DNA of 64,000 bases. Origin: Paracoccus yibinensis. GTDB lineage: Bacteria; Pseudomonadota; Alphaproteobacteria; Rhodobacterales; Rhodobacteraceae. The notes under the pieces were generated by a model. That model worked only from the letters and a program-made list of their open reading frames with translations. It was not told the DNA's origin and ran no database searches. The stretch covers positions 186,001-250,000 of the forward strand of contig NZ_JAVCWH010000001.1 in NCBI RefSeq assembly GCF_030846195.1. Direction: 5' to 3'. Below, piece by piece: positions 54,364 through 62,535 of the stretch. Each line of letters starts with the position of its first letter. Position 1 is the stretch's first letter. A program made the position numbers and the translations under genes.

Positions 54364-55174
54364 CACACCCTCCCCAGGGCGAAGCCCTTGGCGATGTAGT
54401 TGCGCACGAACCAGATCACCAAGGCACCGGGCAGGATCGTCAGCACCCCCGCCGCCGCCAGCACGCCCCAGTCGAGGCCCGATGCGCTGACCGTGCGGGT
54501 CATGGTCGCAGCAATGGGCTTGGCGTTCACGGATGTCAGCGTGCGCGACAGCAGCAGTTCGACCCAGCTGAACATGAAGCAGAAGAAGGCGGCGACCCCG
54601 ATGCCGCTGGCGATCAGCGGCATGAAGATGCGCGTGAAGAAGCGCGGGAAGCTGTAGCCGTCGATATAGGCGGTCTCGTCGATCTCTCGCGGGACGCCGG
54701 ACATGAAGCCCTCCAGAATCCACACGGCCAGCGGCACGTTGAACAGGCAATGCGCAAGCGCCACGGCGATATGGGTGTCGAACAGGCCCACTGCTGAATA
54801 AAGCTGGAAGAAGGGCAGCGCGAAGACGGCGGGCGGCGCCATGCGGTTCGTCAGCAGCCAGAAGAACAGGTGCTTGTCCCCAAGGAAGCGATAGCGGCTG
54901 AAGGCATAGGCCGCGGGCAGCGCCACGGCCAGCGACAGCGCCGTGTTCATCACCACATAGATCAGGCTGTTGACATAGCCCATGTACCAGCTTGGGTCCG
55001 TCAGGATGATCCGATAGTTGTTCAGCGTCGGGTTCAGGGGATACAGGCTGAAGGTGCCGGTGATCTCGGCATTGGTCTTCAGGCTCATGTTGACCAGCCA
55101 GTAGATCGGCACCAGCAGGAACAGAAGATAAAGGGTCATGACGACAGCGGACCCTCGGGATGCTTGCGTTGTGG

Positions 55175-55178
<4 letters not shown>
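54363..55178 (-). CDS. glpQ: Glycerol ABC transporter permease
   Basis: 271 residues, six predicted helices. MalG-type permease with the EAA loop (REIDETAYIDGYSFPRFFTR, about 190) that docks onto the ATPases GlpS/GlpT. N-terminal LYLLFLLVPIYWLVNMSLK and C-terminal LPGALVIWFVRNYIAKGFALG are typical. ATGA overlap with glpP upstream, TGATG with glpU downstream. The longer frame that continues upstream overlaps glpP and is not real. Confidence 0.92.
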
Positions 55179-56040
<862 letters not shown>

Positions 56041-56041
<1 letters not shown>

Positions 56042-57120
56042 CACGCTGCCCTTTCCAGCGGATCAATGCGCCAGTCATCGACGAAGACGCCGATGCGGGC
56101 GGGGTCTAGAGCCACGCGGTCGAAGCTGGCCGGGATCGGCTCGTCCTCGGGGATAACAAGGTTGAAGGGCGCGCCCGCGACCTCGCCGCGCAGGATGCGG
56201 TGATGGCCCACGTCCTCGGCCCGGATCAGGCGGAAGGGCAGGCCCTCGGTCGCGGGACGCACGGCGTCGGGGCGGATGCCGATCTGCACACGACCATGCC
56301 GCGCGGCATAGGGGGCGCCCAACGGGATCGCTGTTCCTGCGACAAGGGCGGTCGCGCCTTGGACCTGCGCATCCAGCAGGTTCATGCCGGGTGAGCCGAT
56401 GAAATAACCGACGAAGGTATGCGCGGGCGCGTCGAACAGCGACTGCGGGGTGCCCGCCTGAACGACGCGGCCCTCGGACATCACGACCACCTCGTCCGCG
56501 AATGTCAGCGCCTCGGTCTGGTCGTGGGTAACATAGATCATCGTGTGCCCGAACTCGCGGTGCAGCGCCTTCAGTTGCGTGCGCAATTCCCACTTCATCT
56601 GCGGGTCGATCACCGTCAGGGGTTCGTCGAACAGGATCGCGTTCACGTCCTGGCGGACCATGCCGCGGCCAAGGCTGATCTTCTGCTTGGCATCCGCCGT
56701 CAGCCCGCGCGCGCGGCGGTCCAGCGTGTCGGTCATGCCGATCATCCGCGCCACCGCATCGACACGCGCTGCGATCTGGTCGGAGGGAAGGCCCCGGTTC
56801 TTCAGCGGGAAGGCCAGGTTTTCCCGCACGCTCATGGTGTCATAGACGACCGGGAACTGAAACACCTGGGCGATGTTGCGCTCCGCCGTGGGCAGGTCCG
56901 TCACGTCCCGATCACCGAACAGCACCCGCCCCTGGCTGGGATGCAGCAGTCCCGAGATGATGTTGAGAAGCGTCGTCTTTCCACAGCCCGACGATCCCAG
57001 CAGCGCATAGGCCCCGCCGTCCCGCCAGGTCAGCGACATCGGTTTCAGCGCCCAGTCGGTATCGGCCTTCGGGGCCGGAAGATAGCTGTGGGCAAGGTTG
57101 TCGAAGGTGATCTGTGCCAT
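56041..57120 (-). CDS. glpT: Glycerol ABC transporter ATPase with altered signature motif
   Basis: 359 residues, MalK-like. Walker A GSSGCGKTT (42-50), Q-loop VFQFPVVYDTMS, Walker B ILFDEPLTVID (162-172) and switch His199 (YVTHDQTEAL) are all good. The ABC signature that should read LSGGQ is LTADA (140-144, followed by KQKISLGRG), so it cannot contribute a normal signature to its partner's site. A C-terminal TOBE-like regulatory domain follows (about 240-359). Partner GlpS carries the intact signature. ATG at 57120 overlaps the glpS stop (shared base). Confidence 0.92.
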
Positions 57121-58187
57121 CACGCCGCCTGTGCATAGGGGGCGGCGCGGGCAAGCCTGCCGCCTTCGTCGAACAGATAGACATGCGCCGGATCCAGCCA
57201 AACCGTCAGCGCCGCGCCGGCGGGAAGGTCCCGCACCCCCGGAACCAGCCCGACCCAGCGGTCCTCGCCGTGCCGAAGATGCAGGTAGGTTTCTGCCCCG
57301 GTGATCTCGGTCGCATCAAGCCGGGCCGACAGTCCGACGGTGCCCGCGCCAGGATCCAGCGTCAGGTGAGGCGCGCGGAAACCCGCGACATAGCGCCCGT
57401 CCGGGACATCGACCAGCCATCGGGTGCCGTCCAGGACCGCCTCGCCGCCGGAAACCTGCACCGGCTTGAAGTTCATCGGCGGATCGCTGAAGACGCGCGC
57501 GGTCACCGCATCCTGCGGGCGGCGATAAACCTGCGGCGTGGGTCCGAACTGCGTCACGCGGCCTTGCCACAGCGTCGCGGTATTGCCGCCCAGCAGCAGC
57601 GCCTCCTCCGGCTCGGTCGTGGCATAGACGAAGATCGCGCCCGACGCCTCGAAGATGCGCGGGATTTCGGCCCGCAATTCCTCGCGCAGCTTGTAGTCGA
57701 GGTTTGCCAGCGGCTCGTCCAGCAGCACCAGCCCCGCGCCCTTGACCAAGGCACGCGCCAGGGCCGTGCGCTGCTGCTGGCCGCCCGACAGTTCCAGCGG
57801 GCGGCGGTCCAGCATCGGGGTCAGGCGCATCATCGCGGCCGTCTCGCGCACGCGGCGGTCGATCTCGGCCCGCGCGACACGCTGCAGGCGCAGGGGCGAG
57901 GCGATGTTGTCATAGACCGTCATCGAGGGATAGTTGATGAACTGCTGGTAAACCATCGCCACGCCGCGATCCTGTACGCGCCGGCCCGTGACGTCCTGGC
58001 CCTGCCAGTGGATGTGCCCGGTCGTCGGCTGGTCCAGCCCCGCCATCAGCCGCATCAGCGTGGTCTTGCCCGACAGCGTGGGTCCCAGCAGGACGTTCAT
58101 GCTGCCGGGGGCCAGCACCAGATCGGTCGCGTGGATCCAGTGCTGGCCCGCGACCTGCTTGGTGACGCCCCGAAGTTCCAGCGTCAT
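57120..58187 (-). CDS. glpS: Glycerol ABC transporter ATPase lacking the switch His
   Basis: 355 residues, MalK-like. Walker A GPTLSGKTT (35-43), Q-loop VYQQFINYPSM, intact signature LSGGQQQR (133-140) and Walker B LVLLDEPLANLD (153-164). The switch His is replaced by Thr191 (YATTEPEEA instead of xVTHDxxEA). Its own ATP would face the altered signature of GlpT, so the two defects fall on the same composite site. C-terminal TOBE domain. ATG at 58187 overlaps the glpD stop (ATGA). Confidence 0.92.
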   Translation of the reverse strand: MTLELRGVTKQVAGQHWIHATDLVLAPGSMNVLLGPTLSGKTTLMRLMAGLDQPTTGHIHWQGQDVTGRRVQDRGVAMVYQQFINYPSMTVYDNIASPLRLQRVARAEIDRRVRETAAMMRLTPMLDRRPLELSGGQQQRTALARALVKGAGLVLLDEPLANLDYKLREELRAEIPRIFEASGAIFVYATTEPEEALLLGGNTATLWQGRVTQFGPTPQVYRRPQDAVTARVFSDPPMNFKPVQVSGGEAVLDGTRWLVDVPDGRYVAGFRAPHLTLDPGAGTVGLSARLDATEITGAETYLHLRHGEDRWVGLVPGVRDLPAGAALTVWLDPAHVYLFDEGGRLARAAPYAQAA

Positions 58188-59731
58188 GCCGCGGCCCTTT
58201 CCCTTGCCATATAGTCCTCGACGGCTGCGACCTGTTCGGGCGTCAGGCGCAGGCCCAGCTTGGATCGCCGCCACAAGGCCCCTTGCGCATCGCGCGCCCA
58301 TTCGCGTTCGATCATCCAGCGAAGTTCGGATTCCGTCAATGTCGCGCCGAAGTCGCGTCCCAGGTCGGCAGCCGTCCGGGCGCCGTCCAGAACAAGGGCG
58401 GCCTCGGTGCCATAGGCGCGCACCAGCCGGTTGGCCCAGCCTGCGGTCAGGAAGGGATGGTCGCGCCGCAGCGCCTCGGCCAGGGCACCCGCGCCGTCCA
58501 CGGGGAAGTCCCCACCCGGCAGGGTTGCGCCAGCGGTCCAGGCCGCGCCCGCCCCCGGCAGATGCGGCGCCAGCTTCGCCAATGCAGCCTCTGCCAGGCG
58601 GCGGTAAGTGGTAATCTTGCCGCCGAAGACATGCAGGCAAGGCGCCCCCTTGTCATCCAGCGACAGCACATAGTCGCGCGTCGCCGCCGTGGCCGTGGAC
58701 GCCCCGTCGTCGTGAAGCGGCCGGACCCCGGAATAGGTCCAGACTACGTCCCCGGCCGTCACGGGCTTCTTGAAATAGCCCGAGACGAAGCGGCAAAGGT
58801 AATCCACCTCCTCGGGCGTGCAGACGGCGCGATCGGGGGGGCCGTCATGGTCCACATCGGTCGTGCCGATCAATGTAAAATCGCCCTCATAGGGAATCGC
58901 GAAGACGATCCGGCCGTCCTGGCCTTGAAGGAAATAGGACTTCGGATGATCGAACAGCCGCCGCGTGACGATGTGGCTGCCGCGCACAAGGCGCACCCCT
59001 TCGGTGCTGGGCAGATGCGCCACGTCGCGGATCACCTTGCCCACCCAGGGACCGGCCGCGTTGACCAGCACCTTGGCGCGAAACTCTCGCCCGTCGGACA
59101 GGCGAACCAGCCAGCCCTCGCCCTCGCGCCGGGCATCGGTCACCTTCGATCCGACGATGATGTCGGCGCCGCGTGCGGCGGCGTCGCGGGCGTTCAGGAC
59201 GACCAGCCGGGCATCGTCCACCCAGGCGTCCGAATATTCATAAGCGCGGGTCAGGCGGTCCTGAAGGGGCGCACCTTCGGGTGCGTTGCGCAGATCCAGC
59301 GTCGAGGTGCCGGGCAGGATTTCCCGTGCGCCCAGGTTGTCATACAGAAACAGCCCCGCCCGAATGACAAGGTCGGGACGATGCCCACGCCCCCATGGCA
59401 TCAGAACCGACAGGATGCGCGACACCGGAGTCCCTTTGGCAAAGCGCATCTGCGGATCCAGCGGCAGGACGAAGCGCATCGGCCAGGCGATATGAGGCAT
59501 TGCACGCAACAGGACCTCGCGCTCGCGCAGCGACTCCCGCACCAGGCGCAGTTCCAGAAACTCCAGATAGCGCAGCCCGCCGTGGAACAGCTTGGTCGAG
59601 GCGCTGCTGGTCGCCCCCGCAAGGTCGCCCTGTTCCGCAAGCCGGACGGACAGGCCCCGGCCGGCGGCATCCCGGGCGATCCCCGTACCGTTTATTCCGC
59701 CACCGATGACGAACAGATCCGTCGCCGACAT
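58184..59731 (-). CDS. glpD: Glycerol-3-phosphate dehydrogenase (aerobic, FAD)
   Basis: 515 residues. Membrane-associated flavoenzyme that oxidises glycerol-3-phosphate to dihydroxyacetone phosphate and reduces quinone. LFVIGGGINGTGIARDAAGRGLSV (FAD site), ATSSASTKLFHGGLRYLE (catalytic His/Gly loop), YSGVRPLHDD and GGKITTYRRLAE at the C-domain. First gene of the operon glpD-S-T-P-Q-U-V; all joints but the last overlap or abut. ATG at 59731; an in-frame start at 59767 would overlap the promoter. A kinase glpK is not in view. Confidence 0.95.
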   Translation of the reverse strand: MSATDLFVIGGGINGTGIARDAAGRGLSVRLAEQGDLAGATSSASTKLFHGGLRYLEFLELRLVRESLREREVLLRAMPHIAWPMRFVLPLDPQMRFAKGTPVSRILSVLMPWGRGHRPDLVIRAGLFLYDNLGAREILPGTSTLDLRNAPEGAPLQDRLTRAYEYSDAWVDDARLVVLNARDAAARGADIIVGSKVTDARREGEGWLVRLSDGREFRAKVLVNAAGPWVGKVIRDVAHLPSTEGVRLVRGSHIVTRRLFDHPKSYFLQGQDGRIVFAIPYEGDFTLIGTTDVDHDGPPDRAVCTPEEVDYLCRFVSGYFKKPVTAGDVVWTYSGVRPLHDDGASTATAATRDYVLSLDDKGAPCLHVFGGKITTYRRLAEAALAKLAPHLPGAGAAWTAGATLPGGDFPVDGAGALAEALRRDHPFLTAGWANRLVRAYGTEAALVLDGARTAADLGRDFGATLTESELRWMIEREWARDAQGALWRRSKLGLRLTPEQVAAVEDYMARERAAA

Positions 59732-59791
59732 AGCCGTCCCTTTTCTCCCCTTGAGCAATTCGAACATCTACGCAAGCAATCTGTCAACACG

Positions 59792-59811
59792 AATGTTCGT
59801 TTTCGCGCATT
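59792..59811. promoter_or_regulatory. GlpR operator in the glpD-glpR gap
   Basis: 20-bp site reading AATGTTCG-TTTT-CGCGCATT; it agrees with the E. coli GlpR consensus (WATKYTCGWWAWCGMWMATW) at about 18 of 20 positions. An upstream CGAACAT (59761-59767) forms an inverted repeat with ATGTTCG (59793-59799) 25 bases apart, a possible second half-site. On the minus strand a TTGACA (59787-59782) suggests the glpD -35 lies right beside it. Confidence 0.75.
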
Positions 59812-59891
59812 TTCTTTCGCTTGACACATGGCCGACAAGGGTTCTTCTGGTTCTGAAGACGTGAACCCATGCGGACGGGGCAAGGAAGCGG

Positions 59892-60656
59892 ATGAACATC
59901 AGGCAGATGCAGATCCTTGAACTCGTGCGCGCTTCGGGCCGCGCCAGTGTCGAGGAACTCTCCGCGCGGCTGGAGGTGACCCCCCAGACGATCCGCCGCG
60001 ATCTGGCGGAACTGGCCGACCAGGGCGTGCTGGACCGCGTCCACGGCGGCGCCATCCTGCGCAGCGGTGCCAGCAACATCGCCTATGAGGAACGCCGGCG
60101 GATGAACGAGGACGCCAAGGCCGCCATCGGGCGCGCCTGCGCCGCGCAGATTCCCGACAACAGTTCGGTCATCCTCAACATCGGCACCACGACCGAGGCG
60201 GTAGCGCGCGCCCTGCTGCGTCACCGGAACCTGACGGTGGTCACCAACAACATGAACGTGGCGAACATCCTGGCCGCCAACGAAAGCTGCGAGGTGCTGG
60301 TCGCGGGCGGGTTGCTGCGGCGGTCGGACGGTGGCCTCGTCGGCGACCTGACGAGCGAGTTCATGGCAAACTTCAAGACGGATTATGCCATCATCGGCTG
60401 CTCGGCCCTGGACGAGGACGGCGACCTCCTTGATTTCGACCTGGCCGAGGTCCGCGTCAGCCGCGCCATCCTGCGCCAGGCGCGCGAACGCTGGCTGGTC
60501 ACGGATTCGGCCAAGCTGGCGCAAAAGGCCCCGATTCGGGTCGTTTCCCTGGGCGAACTCGACGCGCTGTTCATCGACCAACCCGTGCCAGAAACCCTGG
60601 CCAAGGTGTGCGAGAACGCTGGAACGCGCGTCATTGTCGCGACCCCTGACCCTTGA
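59892..60656 (+). CDS. glpR: DeoR-family glycerol-3-phosphate repressor
   Basis: 254 residues. DeoR HTH at the N-terminus (NIRQMQILELVRASGRASVE, then VTPQTIRRDLAELADQGVLDRVHGGA) and an isomerase-like sensor domain with NIGTTTEAVARALL, LVAGGLLRRSDGGLVG and FKTDYAIIGCSALDEDGDLLDFD. Binds glycerol-3-phosphate and then releases the operator. Divergent from glpD, with the operator between them. In rhizobia glpR is usually transcribed with the operon; here it faces the other way. Confidence 0.93.
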   Translation: MNIRQMQILELVRASGRASVEELSARLEVTPQTIRRDLAELADQGVLDRVHGGAILRSGASNIAYEERRRMNEDAKAAIGRACAAQIPDNSSVILNIGTTTEAVARALLRHRNLTVVTNNMNVANILAANESCEVLVAGGLLRRSDGGLVGDLTSEFMANFKTDYAIIGCSALDEDGDLLDFDLAEVRVSRAILRQARERWLVTDSAKLAQKAPIRVVSLGELDALFIDQPVPETLAKVCENAGTRVIVATPDP

Positions 60657-60990
60657 TGCCCGCCGTCCTGGGGATCCGCCGATGTCGATCCCGGACGGAG
60701 CGTCACCTTCCACCAGCACGCCCGCCTCGAGGATAGCGGTCGCATGAACGAGGCGGGCACCGGGGCACCAGACATGCAAGGCGCCATCGATATAGTCGGA
60801 GGTGAGCAGAGCAAGGATTCGGGAAAGCCAGCGCATCACTGCACCGCCCAGATGATCTGGCAGACAACCAGGGTTGCCGCGAGGATGTCAGGGGCATGAT
60901 CCCGGCGCTTTACAGCTTCACAATGCGGTTCACGTTCCGTGACACGAAGAAACGATTTCGCCCAGCATTTCCACGATTCCGATTTGATGC
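60657..60990. other. 334-base gap between glpR and tRNA-Ser
   Basis: No convincing gene. A 10-bp perfect inverted repeat (60720-60729 with 60749-60758) lies 64 bases past glpR and may mark the transcript end. On the minus strand, about 60700-60840 reads as coding-like (starts MMRWLSRILALLTSDYIDG, continues LHVWCPGARLVHATAILEAG) with Rhodobacterales-like codon use, but it has no recognisable family and no clear stop before running antisense into glpR. Possibly a gene remnant. Confidence 0.5.
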
Positions 60991-61080
60991 TGGCGGACAG
61001 TGAGGGATTCGAACCCTCGAGACGGTTCCCCGCCTACACACTTTCCAGGCGTGCGCCTTCGACCACTCGGCCAACTGTCC
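60991..61080 (-). tRNA. tRNA-Ser (GGA)
   Basis: 90-nt class II tRNA. Acceptor stem GGACAGT pairs with ACTGTCC, discriminator G and encoded CCA (60993-60991). D-arm with GCCGAGTGGTCGAAGGC, anticodon stem CACGC/GTGTG with anticodon GGA at 61046-61044, a long variable arm and T-arm GAGGGTTCGAATCCCTC. Decodes UCC and UCU. Confidence 0.95.
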
Positions 61081-61118
61081 GTGGGGGCGGTCTAACGGGT
61101 GTCCGCGACAGGCGCAAG

Positions 61119-61730
61119 TCAGAGCTTCGAAATACGCTGCTGAAGTTCCGCGAGCTGGCGCCGAATTTCCGCCATGTCTGTGGATCCTTCGACTTCGGGG
61201 GACGGATTTCGCCTCGCAGGCTTGCGGACCGAGGGAGTGTCGGACACTGACGCATCCTCACTCTCGTCTGGTTCAGGGCCGGATGCTCCGGTCCAGCCGC
61301 CCATCATCGCCTTGAGGAAAGCCTGCTGCTGACGATGAAGGGCATCAAAGCCCGGAACGCGGGCCATAGGGTGGGGCATGACGGCCATGTTCTCCATCAG
61401 CTTCGACTGGCTTTCGCGCAGCATCTCGAAACTGGCGGCCAGGAACTGCGGCACAACCGAATGCGCACTGGTGGCATAGCTGCGGACCAGGTCGGTCAGC
61501 ACGTCGATGGGCAGGACATTCTCGCCCCTGCCCTCGTGTTCGGCGATGATCTGCAGCAGGTATTGCCGCGTCAGGTCGTCCCCGGACTTGAGGTCCACGA
61601 TCTTCACTTCCCGGCCTTCACGGATGAAGGTCGCGATATCCTCAAGCGTCACATAGTCGCTGGTTTCCGTGTTATAGAGCCGCCGGCTGGCATAGCGTTT
61701 GATGAGAAGCGGTGCGGACGGTGCGGCCAT
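61119..61730 (-). CDS. phaR: Polyhydroxyalkanoate synthesis repressor PhaR
   Basis: 203 residues. PHB_acc_N DNA-binding domain (LLIKRYASRRLYNTETSDYV; the KRYxNRRLYxT motif) and the PHB_acc region (LKSGDDLTRQYLLQIIAEHE, RSYATSAHSVVPQFL), then a disordered linker and a C-terminal helix. It binds both PHB granules and operator DNA, repressing phasin until granules form. phaP lies upstream with a terminator between, so it has its own transcript. A CTGC-N4-GCAA site at 61769-61780 may be its own operator. Confidence 0.93.
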   Translation of the reverse strand: MAAPSAPLLIKRYASRRLYNTETSDYVTLEDIATFIREGREVKIVDLKSGDDLTRQYLLQIIAEHEGRGENVLPIDVLTDLVRSYATSAHSVVPQFLAASFEMLRESQSKLMENMAVMPHPMARVPGFDALHRQQQAFLKAMMGGWTGASGPEPDESEDASVSDTPSVRKPARRNPSPEVEGSTDMAEIRRQLAELQQRISKL

Positions 61731-61829
61731 GACGGACCTCGGGCAAGCGATTTACGCCATGATGGGTGCTGCATCCGCAAAAGGCAAAGCAAATTTCTGC
61801 ACATGCCAAAGACCTGGCCGGGGCGCATG

Positions 61830-61854
61830 AAAAAAGGGGCGGTGACGCCCCTTT
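61830..61854 (-). terminator. Intrinsic terminator after phaP
   Basis: On the minus strand AGGGGCG-TCAC-CGCCCCT followed by five T (61834-61830). 23 bases past the phaP stop. Confidence 0.88.
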
Positions 61855-61877
61855 CTTCCGATCACTGTCGAATGCAC

Positions 61878-62342
61878 TTACTTCGCGGCGACGGTCGAAG
61901 CAGCGGCTGCGGCTTTCTTCACGGCCACCTGGTTGTCGCGCACCACGGTTTCCGCCACGTTGCGGGCGTCGGCGGCGACGTCCTTGCCGGCGGTCAGCAT
62001 CAGATCGACGGTGTCCATCTGGACCTTTTTCGCCACTTCCGCGAAGGCCGCCATGTGCTCGGCCGCGACTTCGGCCGAAGCCGAGGCGAAATCGGTCAGC
62101 GACTTGGCATAGTCCGAGGGTTCTTTCTTGACGACAGCCAGTTCACCCACACGGGCGATGGTGTCCTTGGCCCACTGGGCCGAGATTTCGGTCGAACGCT
62201 CGGCGGCGGTCAGCGCGACACGCGCCAGCTTCTCGCCCAGGACGCCCTGCGATTTGAACGCTTCCTGGAACGACGAGGTGTCGATCGGGAAATTCGCCAT
62301 CATGTCCTGGAAGTTCTTTGCAAAATCGGGGGTCTTCGCCAT
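61878..62342 (-). CDS. phaP: Phasin (PHA granule-associated protein)
   Basis: 154 residues, amphipathic helical. AKTPDFAKNFQDMMANFPID start, then Ala-rich helices (ARVALTAAERSTEISAQWAKD, EVAAEHMAAFAEVAKKV) and an Ala/Lys-rich tail (VAVKKAAAAASTVAAK). Coats PHB granules and controls their size and number. The start at 62342 (MAKTPDF) matches alphaproteobacterial phasins; an ATG 6 codons earlier is possible. A CTGC-N3-GCAG PhaR site lies about 120 bases upstream. Confidence 0.92.
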   Translation of the reverse strand: MAKTPDFAKNFQDMMANFPIDTSSFQEAFKSQGVLGEKLARVALTAAERSTEISAQWAKDTIARVGELAVVKKEPSDYAKSLTDFASASAEVAAEHMAAFAEVAKKVQMDTVDLMLTAGKDVAADARNVAETVVRDNQVAVKKAAAAASTVAAK

Positions 62343-62408
62343 GTCATTCACTCCTGTCAACGCCGCGGAAGGACGTATTCGATGAGAGAGGTTTCCGCAG
62401 CCAAAGCC

Positions 62409-62425
62409 ATTCTCGTGACGAGAAT
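62409..62425. repeat. 17-bp palindrome in the phaP leader region
   Basis: ATTCTCGT-G-ACGAGAAT, 8-bp arms around one base, about 75 bases before the phaP ATG. No known regulator assigned; it is distinct from the PhaR motif and may be a second operator. Confidence 0.5.
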
Positions 62426-62461
62426 ATGAATGCTGCGGCGCGGCATTTCAAGTATTTTATG

Positions 62462-62472
62462 CTGCGTCGCAG
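62462..62472. promoter_or_regulatory. PhaR operator (CTGC-N3-GCAG) upstream of phaP
   Basis: CTGC-GTC-GCAG, the exact motif I know as the PhaR recognition sequence in Rhodobacter, in the AT-rich gap between phaC and phaP. Position is right for repression of the phaP promoter. Confidence 0.7.
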
Positions 62473-62535
62473 AAAAATTCTGGCGCCTTATTCCGCAAAT
62501 ACGAATATCACGACAAGCCACTGTTCCCCTGTGAC

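Noticed and set aside
60784..60840. Minus-strand frame from 60839 treated as a gene
   Set aside because: It has no stop until deep inside glpR antisense and no family; described as a possible remnant instead.
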